Part shown: in pieces, positions 4,839-12,900 of the stretch
Position numbering within the stretch: the stretch's first letter is position 1
How the letters are laid out: each line of letters opens with the position of its first letter
Source of the DNA: a virus
Direction: 5' to 3' (one strand)
DNA: 44,549 nt
IMG/VR virus record: IMGVR_UViG_3300033273_000505
Span: 1-44,549 of that record
Program-made: the position numbers and the translations under genes
The notes under the pieces: generated by a model
Database searches by the model: none
What the model saw: only the letters and a program-made list of their open reading frames with translations
Told to the model about the DNA's origin: nothing

Positions 4839-5306
4839 ATGCTCAAAGGAACCGAACTTCTGGACACCATCCGCACCATGGAGACTGCCTCACGAACCGA
4901 ACAGTGCCTCGCCTGCGGTTACGTTCGGGAGAATGGCAAACCCGCATTCACTGCATTTTACGAAGCAATTATGGACGCCCGTGGTATCACTACCGCAGCA
5001 GTTGAGAAAGAAGAACTTAAGGAAGAATATCCTGTCCAAAAGGACATTCTGACCGAACTGTTGGAAGACTACGACGCCGATGCAATTAAGGCATTCATTG
5101 AACTCTACGGTGAGGAAGAATTGGAGAACTTTGAAGACGCTTACCAAGGCGAAATGTCTGGCGCTGAGTTTGCAGAACAGTTCACGACTGGTTTCTACTG
5201 CGTGGACATTCCTTCCTTTGTTTGTGTTGACTGGAATGCAACTTGGGACCAACTTTCCTATGACTATGATGAGCAGGACGGTTACATTTTCTCCCGCCAC
5301 TGGTAA
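4839..5306 (+). CDS. ArdA-like antirestriction protein (155 aa)
   Basis: Start ATG 4839 is chosen because a TATAAT (4803-4808) lies inside the longer open frame. The C-terminal half contains FEDAYQGE (residues 98-105) followed by EFAEQF, then a hydrophobic strand, VDWNATWDQLSYDY and a terminal GYIFSRHW. This matches the pattern of ArdA-type DNA-mimic proteins (F-x-D/E-AYQGE, then D/N-W and a V/I-F-R ending). The N-terminal part has CLACGYVRENGKPAFTAFYE and differs from classical ArdA. The protein is strongly acidic, as expected of a mimic of bent B-DNA that binds type I restriction enzymes. Length is close to ArdA (~165 aa). The match is by eye; a DNA mimic aimed at another protein is the alternative. 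Confidence 0.65.
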   Translation: MLKGTELLDTIRTMETASRTEQCLACGYVRENGKPAFTAFYEAIMDARGITTAAVEKEELKEEYPVQKDILTELLEDYDADAIKAFIELYGEEELENFEDAYQGEMSGAEFAEQFTTGFYCVDIPSFVCVDWNATWDQLSYDYDEQDGYIFSRHW

Positions 5307-5318
5307 GTGACACTTAAG

Positions 5319-5358
5319 GTGTGCCGCCTCACAAGGTGGCACACTCCCCATCGTGGGG
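5319..5358 (+). terminator. Double hairpin after the ArdA-like gene
   Basis: GTGTGCCGCC (5319-5328) pairs with GGTGGCACAC (5335-5344) with one G-U, loop TCACAA. A second hairpin, CCCC-ATCGT-GGGG (5346-5358), follows. No T-run. The right arm contains the TGGCACA motif that recurs at gene ends here. The next -10 box starts 17 bases later. Confidence 0.55.
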
Positions 5359-5374
5359 GGCACCTCTGACCCCT

Positions 5375-5380
5375 TATAAT
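5375..5380 (+). promoter_or_regulatory. -10 box for the 5404 gene
   Basis: TATAAT at 5375-5380, then AAACACAGTTCAAACAAA, sharing the CAGTTCAAAC of the other promoters. The ATG at 5404 has no Shine-Dalgarno. Confidence 0.55.
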
Positions 5381-5403
5381 AAACACAGTTCAAACAAAGG
5401 CAC

Positions 5404-5619
5404 ATGACCACCGCAACCGCCAACCTGATCGCCATCGCTTCGGAGTTGCAGGCAGCAGGGAAGGAAGTTAAGGTCACCGTTCTCCGCACTGCTCACGGAA
5501 CCAAGGCAAACCGCTACGCTGATCGCATCCGTGGGGGTTCCACCCGTGTCCGCACTGGTGCCGGTTCCCGCTCCGTGCATCAGAGCACCAAAGCAACCGC
5601 CCTGGGTGACGTTCGCTGA
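5404..5619 (+). CDS. Small basic hypothetical protein (71 aa)
   Basis: Begins MTTATANLIAIASELQAAGK; the N-terminal helix is followed by a strand (EVKVTVLRTAH) and a Gly/Arg/Ser-rich basic tail (RIRGGSTRVRTGAGSRSVHQ). The basic tail could bind nucleic acid or a host protein. The gene is G+C-rich, unlike the late genes. It starts 23 bases after a -10 box and ends one base before the motif GTGGCACAGG. No family recognised. Confidence 0.6.
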   Translation: MTTATANLIAIASELQAAGKEVKVTVLRTAHGTKANRYADRIRGGSTRVRTGAGSRSVHQSTKATALGDVR

Positions 5620-5792
5620 AGTGGCACAGGGGTGCTTGACGGCAGTGGTGGGTGCGTGGTAGGCAGTGCCGCCGCCCGCCGCGTCCCCGCGCCGTGGCGC
5701 GTGTATATAAAACTCCTAGGTACCATAAATCTATAAAGTCTTGCTTTCGGCAGATATTTTTATAACTCTTAGTTTTTCTATATAAAGCAAAA
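5620..5792 (+). other. Intergenic region with abrupt composition change
   Basis: The first ~80 bases are extremely G+C-rich and contain TGGCACAG (5622-5629) and a perfect inverted repeat CGCGCC-GT-GGCGCG (5688-5701). From about 5702 the sequence becomes A+T-rich, with several TATAAA-like boxes before the ATG at 5793. I see no gene. The switch at ~5702 probably marks the right edge of the G+C-rich accessory genes. Confidence 0.6.
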
Positions 5793-5987
5793 ATGAGAAA
5801 CGGAATACACTGTATGCAAAAAAATCCCGGAGAAAATTTTACGACCATAGAGGTTGATCCTGTAACTGGGGAGTATTATATTACGTTACCTGAGTGGGTC
5901 ATATCAGAGTACGGGTGGTATGAGGGCACTGAGATAAACATGGAGGTTGATGGTGATTGTATTGTAGTTACGGAATTCCGTAACTGA
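5793..5987 (+). CDS. AbrB/MazE-like swapped-hairpin DNA-binding protein (64 aa)
   Basis: Start ATG 5793, or ATG 5814 (MQKNPGENFTTIEVDP), which may fit the domain better. The body reads as the AbrB/SpoVT fold: strand TTIEVDPVTGEYYITLP, then EWVISEYGWYEGTEINMEV (the usual L-P-x-x-h-h-x-x-h-G-W-x-x-G-D/T-x-h), then a strand CIVVTEF. Such small proteins are transition-state-type regulators or antitoxins of MazE type; no toxin gene is beside it. In cyanobacteria and their phages AbrB-like proteins may affect transcription. Upstream A+T-rich sequence probably carries its promoter. Confidence 0.7.
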   Translation: MRNGIHCMQKNPGENFTTIEVDPVTGEYYITLPEWVISEYGWYEGTEINMEVDGDCIVVTEFRN

Positions 5988-6020
5988 ACCCGTAAGGGTG
6001 AGATAACTGAGGCCAATCGG

Positions 6021-6049
6021 TAGACAATCATCACGTCTCATAGTATAAT
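6021..6049 (+). promoter_or_regulatory. Sigma-70-type promoter for the glycosyltransferase gene
   Basis: TAGACA (6021-6026), 17 bases, TATAAT (6044-6049). The leader to the ATG at 6088 is about 32 bases and, unlike the accessory genes upstream, lacks the CAGTTCAAAC element. Confidence 0.65.
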
Positions 6050-6087
6050 TACTATTGAATCGATTCACATTCAAATTTGAAAATGTT

Positions 6088-6843
6088 ATGGCAAAAGGAT
6101 TTACAGTAAAAGCAAAAACTCCCACTGTGAGCAAAGAACCAGAGTGGGACTATGCGAAAGCGCGTGAGATGGTAAAAGGAAAGACCGTTGTCTTCTGTTT
6201 ACCAGGGCGTGGAGTATCATATACGTATCTCAAAAATTTTGTACAATTGTGTTTTGACCTTGTGCAGCATGGTGCAAGCATTCAAATTTCACAAGATTAT
6301 AGTTCTATGGTGAACTTTGCACGTTGTAAGTGTTTAGGTGCAAATGTTCTGAGAGGACCTGACCAGAAACCATGGGATGGAAAGTTGAAGTATGATTATC
6401 AATTGTGGATTGATAGTGATATTGTGTTTAACAGTGAGAAGTTTTATCAGTTGATCTTGATGGACAAAGATATTGCAAGTGGTTGGTATTGTACCGAAGA
6501 CGGTCAAACCACCAGTGTTGCACATTGGATGGAGGAAGATGATTTCCGAAATAATGGTGGTGTAATGAACCATGAAACGATTGAGAGTATTTCAAAGCGT
6601 CGTAAACCATTCACTGTGGACTATGCAGGTTTTGGATGGTTGCTCATCAAAAATGGTGTATTTGAGCACAGTGAGATGAAGTATCCATGGTTTGCACCGA
6701 AGATGCAAGTCTTTGAATCTGGTGAAGTACAGGACATGTGTGGAGAGGATGTAAGTTTCTGTCTGGATGCAAAAGAGGCAGGATTTGAGATTTGGTGCGA
6801 TCCTCGTATCAGAGTGGGGCATGAAAAAACTCGCGTGATCTGA
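6088..6843 (+). CDS. GT-A-fold glycosyltransferase-like protein (251 aa)
   Basis: The frame is open from 6055, but ATG 6088 (MAKGFTVKAKTP) is the natural start downstream of the promoter. GKTVVFCLPGRGVSYTYLKNF resembles the nucleotide-sugar-binding start of GT-A enzymes. LWIDSDIVF supplies the metal-binding DxD motif (Asp109-Ser-Asp111). GEDVSFCLDAKEAGFEIWCDP with a following GHEKT resembles the acceptor/catalytic ED motif and the C-terminal metal-ligand His of family-2-type enzymes. Cyanophages often carry such genes; possible roles are modification of virion proteins, DNA bases or host surface sugars. The stop overlaps the next start. Confidence 0.75.
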   Translation: MAKGFTVKAKTPTVSKEPEWDYAKAREMVKGKTVVFCLPGRGVSYTYLKNFVQLCFDLVQHGASIQISQDYSSMVNFARCKCLGANVLRGPDQKPWDGKLKYDYQLWIDSDIVFNSEKFYQLILMDKDIASGWYCTEDGQTTSVAHWMEEDDFRNNGGVMNHETIESISKRRKPFTVDYAGFGWLLIKNGVFEHSEMKYPWFAPKMQVFESGEVQDMCGEDVSFCLDAKEAGFEIWCDPRIRVGHEKTRVI

Positions 6844-7010
6844 TGATGGCACAGGAGTCTTATACAATTCTCCATGAGGGTCAAGTACTTGCAGAGGGCT
6901 TGACCAAAGATGAATACTTTGATAAACTTATGGACCTAGCAGAGGACTTCTACTCTTCTGGGTCACCGAATCCCTCGGAAATTGAAACAAAAATTGTAGT
7001 TGAGGATTAA
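6843..7010 (+). CDS. Small hypothetical protein (55 aa)
   Basis: ATG 6843 overlaps the preceding TGA by one base; the next ATG (6846) is equally possible. The product reads MMAQESYTILHEGQVLAEGL, then an acidic helix (KDEYFDKLMDLAEDFYSSG), then PNPSEIETKIVVED. The beta-hairpin/helix/strand layout fits a compact fold. I believe similar small proteins are frequent beside late genes of T4-like cyanophages; no function is known to me. Translational coupling to the glycosyltransferase is likely. Confidence 0.75.
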   Translation: MMAQESYTILHEGQVLAEGLTKDEYFDKLMDLAEDFYSSGSPNPSEIETKIVVED

Positions 7011-7012
7011 TT

Positions 7013-7165
7013 ATGGCAGCACGTTCCAAAGTCGGTCTCGTTAAGGATGGGTTTACTCCTAGGAAGCCCAAGAAGTCTCGTCAGGGCGCAGGGAAGAACA
7101 CAAAATATGCAGCGACTTCTCGCAATAAGGCAAAGAAAGTGTATCGCGGGCAAGGCAAGCGTTGA
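7013..7165 (+). CDS. Very small basic protein (50 aa)
   Basis: Starts 2 bases after the previous stop. The product begins MAARSKVGLVKDGFTPRKPK and continues KSRQGAGKNTKYAATSRNKAKKVYRGQGKR: Lys/Arg/Gly-rich, without Cys or acidic clusters, probably disordered and able to bind nucleic acid. It resembles a short basic protein that I recall in many cyanophages. A strong terminator follows directly. Confidence 0.75.
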   Translation: MAARSKVGLVKDGFTPRKPKKSRQGAGKNTKYAATSRNKAKKVYRGQGKR

Positions 7166-7170
7166 TACAT

Positions 7171-7193
7171 GGGGGTCTTCGGACCCCTTTTTT
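7171..7193 (+). terminator. Rho-independent terminator
   Basis: GGGGTC (7172-7177), loop TTCG, GACCCC (7182-7187), then six T (7188-7193). A textbook intrinsic terminator. It separates the accessory block from the late structural module. Confidence 0.95.
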
Positions 7194-7196
7194 GTC

Positions 7197-7204
7197 AATA
7201 AATA
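7197..7204 (+). promoter_or_regulatory. T4-type late promoter
   Basis: AATAAATA matches the late box of T4-like cyanophages (NATAAATA; TATAAATA in T4). It lies just after the terminator and before the first gene of the structural module. Confidence 0.6.
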
Positions 7205-7233
7205 TCGGTAAGGGATAGCAACCCCTCTAAAAG

Positions 7234-7257
7234 TTCTGATTTCTTGTAAATCAGGAG
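7234..7257 (+). promoter_or_regulatory. Leader hairpin covering the ribosome-binding site
   Basis: CTGATTT (7236-7242) pairs perfectly with AAATCAG (7248-7254), loop CTTGT. T7235-G55 wobble and T7234-A56 pairs extend it over AGGAG (7253-7257), the Shine-Dalgarno of the gene at 7263. A weaker AGGG/CCCT stem lies upstream. The element is in the leader of the late transcript. Confidence 0.55.
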
Positions 7258-7262
7258 CTAAA

Positions 7263-7550
7263 ATGGGCAATTCACCTGTAGATAGAGATTCAAACTACAT
7301 GAGAGAGATGTGGGGCACCACTCGTCTTGTGACAGATTACATTAGAAATGAAAAAATGCATGATTTTTTAGACAATTTGGGTAATCATCAGCATCAAAAG
7401 ATGCTTCGTGAGATTGCAAATGATGATTTAACACCTAAAAAGCATGATTTTGCGACTCAGAACGAACTTCATGAGAAAATTCGTAATGATGAGGACTATG
7501 ATGACTGGGATTATGGTACAGAACCCACTTATGGTAAGATTTCTGGGTAG
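7263..7550 (+). CDS. Hypothetical protein (95 aa), first gene of the late module
   Basis: Preceded by AGGAG at 7253-7257 with proper spacing, inside a hairpin. The product starts MGNSPVDRDSNYMREMWGTT, is helical in the middle (LVTDYIRNEKMHDFLDNLG, HQKMLREIAND) and acidic at the C-terminus (RNDEDYDDWDYGTEPTYG). No Cys, no membrane segment, no recognised family. Its place between a late promoter and gp25 suggests a virion or assembly role, but this is inference. Confidence 0.75.
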   Translation: MGNSPVDRDSNYMREMWGTTRLVTDYIRNEKMHDFLDNLGNHQHQKMLREIANDDLTPKKHDFATQNELHEKIRNDEDYDDWDYGTEPTYGKISG

Positions 7551-7554
7551 TAGG

Positions 7555-7562
7555 TATAAATA
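7555..7562 (+). promoter_or_regulatory. T4-type late promoter before gp25
   Basis: TATAAATA, identical to the T4 late consensus, 24 bases before the gp25 ATG at 7587. Confidence 0.75.
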
Positions 7563-7586
7563 AATTCAGAAAAATCTACCCATACA

Positions 7587-7988
7587 ATGCCGACACAAAG
7601 GGTTTCTAGAGCATTTAAGGACATTAGTTTTGCTTTCGATCCACATCCTGTGACGAAAGACCTTCCTGTCTTGACAAATGAGCGTGCAATCGTTCGATCT
7701 GTACGTAATTTGGTTGAAACCATTCCAACTGAACGGTTTTTTAACTCTTTGGTCGGCACAGATATTCGTAAAAGTCTATTTGGATTCGTTGATTTTGCTA
7801 CTGCAACGATTATCGAAGACCAAATTCGTAATACAATCGAATATTTTGAGGATCGTGTTGAAAATGTACGCATTGATGTTGATCCACAACCCGATCTAAA
7901 CGCATTTGATGTGACAGTTTACTTCGATATTGTAGGACAAGATTTTCCACCACAAGCCTTTTCGTTCATACTAGAGGCAACGCGATAA
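7587..7988 (+). CDS. 25: Baseplate wedge subunit gp25
   Basis: At 133 aa it matches T4 gp25 (132 aa), the lysozyme-like-fold protein that joins gp6 and gp53 at the wedge and nucleates sheath assembly. Visible family features are the N-terminal RAFKDISFAFDPHPVTKDL, followed by the segment AIVRSVRNLVETIPTERFFNSLVGTDI and the C-terminal strands VENVRIDVDPQPDLNAFDVTVYFDI. In the family, the ERFF/GTDIRKSLF stretch forms the EPR-like core. It has its own late promoter; gp6 starts 4 bases after the stop, the usual neighbour in T4-like cyanophages. Confidence 0.93.
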   Translation: MPTQRVSRAFKDISFAFDPHPVTKDLPVLTNERAIVRSVRNLVETIPTERFFNSLVGTDIRKSLFGFVDFATATIIEDQIRNTIEYFEDRVENVRIDVDPQPDLNAFDVTVYFDIVGQDFPPQAFSFILEATR

Positions 7989-7991
7989 AAA

Positions 7992-9968
7992 ATGCCTTTT
8001 ACACAGTTTACCAATCTAGATTTCGACCAAATAAAGACCCAAATCAAAGATTATCTCCGTGCAAATTCAAATTTCACGGATTTTGACTTTGAAGGGTCTA
8101 ATTTTTCAGTCTTAATCGATACTCTTGCTTATAATACCTACATTAATGCATTTAATGCGAACCTTGTAGTGAATGAATCGTTCCTAGATGGAGCGACAAT
8201 TCGTGAAAATGTGGTTTCCTTAGCAAGAAACATTGGTTATATACCTCGCTCTAGGAGCGCCGCTAAGGCACAGGTTACATTTGCGGTGCCAACTACTACT
8301 AGTAGTGCTTTTATCACTCTTGAAGCGGGTCTGGTCTGTGTTGGAGCAGCAGATAATACAACTTATAGGTTCTCAGTTCCTGAAGACATTACTGCAACTG
8401 TTGTTAATGGTGTTGCACAGTTTGGATCTGCAGAAAAACCGATTGAGATTTATCAAGGTTCAATGTTAACCAGACAATTTTTGGTTGACACTTCTCAGGA
8501 TCAAAAGTTTATTCTTGATAATCCAAATATTGATACATCAACCATCACTGCTTTTGTAAAAGGTGTTAATGATACAGGTCTTGGGCGTGAATATCACCTG
8601 GTTGATAACATTTTAAATATTGACGGTAAATCAGAAATCTTTTTAATACAAGAAGTTCAAGATGAAAGGTATGAACTTCTCTTTGGTGATGGTTATTTTG
8701 GTAAGAAACTAGAAAATAATGCAGTGATTACTATCAGGTATCTTGTTACTGATGGTAAAGCAGGAAATGGTCCAGCATTATTTGACTTCCAAGGAAATTT
8801 TGTTGATTCTAGTAACGTAAGAGTTATTCCTACTGCCTCTATCCCCGTTACAACCGTTCAGAGGGCGATAAACGGCGGTGAGATAGAGAATGTATCATCA
8901 ATCAAATACTTCGCCCCTAGACTCTATTCTGCACAGTACAGAGCGGTTACGGCAAGAGATTATGAGGCAATCATTGCTTCAATCTATCCTAACACAGAGT
9001 CTGTTGCAGTTGTTGGTGGTGAAGAGTTAACACCACCTAAGTTTGGTACTGTGCAGATTAGTATCAAACCAAAGAATGGAACTTATGTTTCAGACTTTGA
9101 TAAGCAAAATATTCTAAACAGGATTAAGCAATATTCGATTGCAGGAATCAATCAAAGTATTGTTGACCTTAAGATTCTTTATGTTGAACTTGATTCGACC
9201 ATTTACTATAACAACCAACAAGTCTCAAATGTAGATGATTTGAGAACAAATGTTGTATCATCCTTAACAACCTACTCGAAGGATGTTGATATGAATCGCT
9301 TTGGTGGTAGATTCAAGTATAGTAAAGTTCTTCAACTGATTGACCGTGTAGATAATGCAATCACTTCCAACATCACTAAGGTGAGAATTAGAAGAGACAT
9401 GAAGGTATTGGTGAATCAATTTGCACAATATGAATTGTGTTTTGGCAATCGATTCCATGTAAACCCAAATGGACTGAATATTAAGTCAACTGGATTTAAG
9501 GTTCAGGGAGAGAGTTCTACAGTTTACATTACTGATGCACCAACGATTAGTACTGGTGCTGATGCAGTATCTAATGCAGATCAAGCTGCACAAGTTTTCC
9601 TCAAAAGACCACAACAGTTGGATATTGAAGAGGGTGTTCTTTCTGTAGTTAAAGAAGATGCTCTAGGTAATAGAGTTGTTGTTTCTAAAGAGATTGGAAA
9701 GGTTAATTATAAGACTGGCGAAATTATTATTAACACTATAAACATCTTAGAAACTTCACGACCAAACAATATTATTGAAATTCAAGCATACCCAGATTCT
9801 AATGATGTCGTTGGTTTGAAAGATCTTTATCTCTCATTAGACATTCCCAGTAGCACAATAAATATGGTTAAAGATGTCATTGCATCTGGTGAGGACATTT
9901 CTGGCGTTTCTTTCACAAGAGATTACTATACTTCAAGTTATTCAAACGGAGATTTAGAGAGGAAATAA
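7992..9968 (+). CDS. 6: Baseplate wedge subunit gp6
   Basis: At 658 aa it matches T4 gp6 (660 aa), which forms the continuous inner ring of the baseplate with gp25 and gp53 and drives the hexagon-to-star change. The N-terminal FTNLDFDQIKTQIKDYLRAN, then FSVLIDTLAYNTYINAFNANLVVNESFLDGATIRENVVSLA and GYIPRSRSAAKA, is the conserved baseplate_J-like core; VTARDYEAIIASIYPNTESV and the following VVGGEE complete it. The C-terminal third is less conserved. The short gap to both neighbours suggests one transcript, and the next gene has a GAGAGGA ribosome-binding site overlapping this stop region. Confidence 0.93.
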   Translation: MPFTQFTNLDFDQIKTQIKDYLRANSNFTDFDFEGSNFSVLIDTLAYNTYINAFNANLVVNESFLDGATIRENVVSLARNIGYIPRSRSAAKAQVTFAVPTTTSSAFITLEAGLVCVGAADNTTYRFSVPEDITATVVNGVAQFGSAEKPIEIYQGSMLTRQFLVDTSQDQKFILDNPNIDTSTITAFVKGVNDTGLGREYHLVDNILNIDGKSEIFLIQEVQDERYELLFGDGYFGKKLENNAVITIRYLVTDGKAGNGPALFDFQGNFVDSSNVRVIPTASIPVTTVQRAINGGEIENVSSIKYFAPRLYSAQYRAVTARDYEAIIASIYPNTESVAVVGGEELTPPKFGTVQISIKPKNGTYVSDFDKQNILNRIKQYSIAGINQSIVDLKILYVELDSTIYYNNQQVSNVDDLRTNVVSSLTTYSKDVDMNRFGGRFKYSKVLQLIDRVDNAITSNITKVRIRRDMKVLVNQFAQYELCFGNRFHVNPNGLNIKSTGFKVQGESSTVYITDAPTISTGADAVSNADQAAQVFLKRPQQLDIEEGVLSVVKEDALGNRVVVSKEIGKVNYKTGEIIINTINILETSRPNNIIEIQAYPDSNDVVGLKDLYLSLDIPSSTINMVKDVIASGEDISGVSFTRDYYTSSYSNGDLERK

Positions 9969-9971
9969 AAT

Positions 9972-12900
9972 ATGTCGCAATTTGAGAAGAGAGTGCAACT
10001 CAATAAAATTATTGAGAGCCAACTTCCAGAATTTTTAGTAGCTGATTTTCCAAAGGCAATAGAATTCTTCAAACAATATTACATCTCCCAGGAACACCAG
10101 GGTGGTAATGTTGACTTGGTTGATAATCTTGATAGATATCTCAAGATTGATAACCTTGTTCCTGAGGTTGTTGTTGGTCAAACAACTCTCTCTTCTGATA
10201 TAACAGCATCATCTACGACAATCACTGTATCCTCAACTAAAGGATTTCCAGATGAGTATGGTCTTTTGAAGATTGGTGATGAAGTAATTACATACACTGG
10301 TAAAACCACAACTACATTTACAGGATGTGTTCGTGGATTCAGTGGAATTACTGGATATGACGATAGGTCTAGGGAATATTTTGTTAATGTTAATCGTCAG
10401 AATGTAATATTCTCAGATACAACTGCTACTGCACACACAGCACAATCTAGTGTTCAGAATCTGAGTGCATTATTTCTTCAAGAATTTTACAGGAAATTAA
10501 AGAAAACTTTTACTCCAGGATTTGAGGAGGAAACTTTTGTTTCTGATTTGGATGTTGGAAACTTTATAAAACATGCCAGAAACTTCTACCAGTCGAAGGG
10601 TATTGAAGAATCTGTCAGAATCCTGTTCAAGGTTCTTTATGGCGTATCTGCAAAAGTAATTGACCTTGAAACTAGACTGATTAAACCATCTTCTGCAGAG
10701 TTTGTAAGAAGAGAGATTATCGTTGCTGAACCAATCTCAGGCAATCCACTCCACTTAGAAGGTCAAACAGTCTTTAGATCAGTAGATACGGATACTAGTG
10801 GTTCAGTATCTGATGTAGAAATTTTCACAAGAAATAATAAAACATTTTATAAACTTGGTTTGTTTGTAGGATATAATGACAGAGATCTTGTTGAAGGAAC
10901 TTTTGGTGTTCCAGGATTCTCCAGGTCATTAGAAGAAGTTTCAATTGGTTCTTCAGTTATTAGTGTAGATTCCACTATTGGATTTGGTCAAACTGGAGAA
11001 CTTAACGTTAGTGGAAATGTTATAACATATCAAAATAAGAGTATTAATCAATTCTTTGATTGTGTTGGTGTTACCAGTGCGATTTCTCTTGGTGAAGGTG
11101 TCAGAGCAAATGAAGTTATCTTCGGTTATGAAAACGGAGATACCAGCAAAAGGGTAGAACTTCGTGTAACTGGAGTGCTTTCAGACTTCGAAGCACTTGA
11201 AGATATTCCTTTGATGGAAGTTGGTGAGGAAATTTTTGTAAGAAATATTGGAGAAATTATTGAAAACCCAATTGGTGAGAAAACATTCAAAGAATCATTT
11301 GGAAATTCTTGGTTGTATAATACCAGCACAAGACTTACAGTTGATTCAATTCAGGGTAGTACCTTTATCCTGTCAACTGACGTTATTGATAAATCATTCC
11401 TCAAAGTTGGTGATAGTGTTGATATTGTTGTTGGTAGCAGCAATGTTGTTTCTCATTCGAATGCAATTGTTGACAATATTAACTTTGCAAATAGAGAAGT
11501 TATATTAACTAACTTGGGATCATTTGTACCACTTGCTGGTGTTTCTTATTCGATAAGAAGAAACCTTGTTAAAGTAACTAGTGCAACATCTAATTTAAAA
11601 TTAGGAAATGACAAGTACATTGCAAATGCTCTTAACGTCTATACCGATGATAAGAATGAGTATGGATATGTTGCTTCCCATTCTCTGCCAGGATATCAAA
11701 TTGTAGATGAAATTGTAGAATCAAAACTACTTGATGGATCTGTAAATAATCTAGAAGAATATGATTCTGCAAAGTTAACCTATAAAACTATTAAGTTTCC
11801 ATCTACAGTAAGATTCATTGATGGTGATGAGATTGTTTATACTGCAGACAATCCTTTAAAAGGATTAGAGTCTGGTGGTCTTTATTATGTAAAACTTGTA
11901 GATACAAATAAAATTCGTGTATACTCATCAAAATCAAGAATTGCAGGTGATGAGTATGTAGAGTTGCTTCCTGCAGATAATACTATAGGCGAGCATATAT
12001 TTACTTTAAAGCGCCACGAAAATAGACTAATATCACAAAATAATATTCTTAGAAAGTTTCCAATCAAACAATCTTTAAGTAGTGTAAAAGAGAGTGATAG
12101 AAACATTGGCAATGTTGGAATCTTAATTGATGGTGTTGAGATTTCTTCTCCAGAATCTAGAGATAAGATTTATTGGGGTCCATTAGAGAAATTTGATGTT
12201 CTTAATGGTGGTTCAGGATACGATGTAATTAATCCACCGAACATTAAAATAGGAATTGGATCGGGAACTCAAGCATATGTTGAACCTGTAGTTATTGGTA
12301 GTGTAAAAGATGTTATTGTAGATCCACAAAGTTTTGATGTTGATGATGTTATTTCTGTCAGTCTTTCTGGTGGTAATGGTTCTGGATGTGTCTTACAACC
12401 AGTTGTTGGTGATAGATTTAGAGAAATTGAGTTTGACAGTCGCCCACTTAGTCTTGGTGGTGGTGTCGATATTGTTGATGAAACGATTACTTTTAAGGAA
12501 CCACACAATTTATTCACAGGTCAATCTCTGATTTATAATCAGAATGGAAATAATCCAATCAATATTGGAAATGCATATGATACTAATAATGTAACTACAG
12601 GAGCACTTGGTAGTGGTGATGAATATGTTGTTAGTGTAGTAAACACCAGCACAATCAAACTGCACAAATCTAGAGCAGAAGCTCTTGCAGGAATCAACAC
12701 TATCGGATTCTCAACTGCAACTGCCGCTGCTGGAATTCATAAATTTAGAACTTTATCTAAAAAGAATCTTAGACAAGTAAAAGTTTTAGAATCTGGTTCT
12801 GGATATGCTCATAGAAAACTAAGAGTTAAGTCTGCAGGAGTTTCTACTGCATACAATACTGTCGAATTTTCAAATCATGGATTTAAGACTGGTGAGACTG

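Noticed and set aside
5474-5848. Minus-strand ORF of 124 codons
   Set aside because: It is opposite the 5404 gene and the G+C-rich spacer, is rich in Cys/Arg/His as shadows of such DNA are, and has no start context. All other minus-strand ORFs are likewise shadows.
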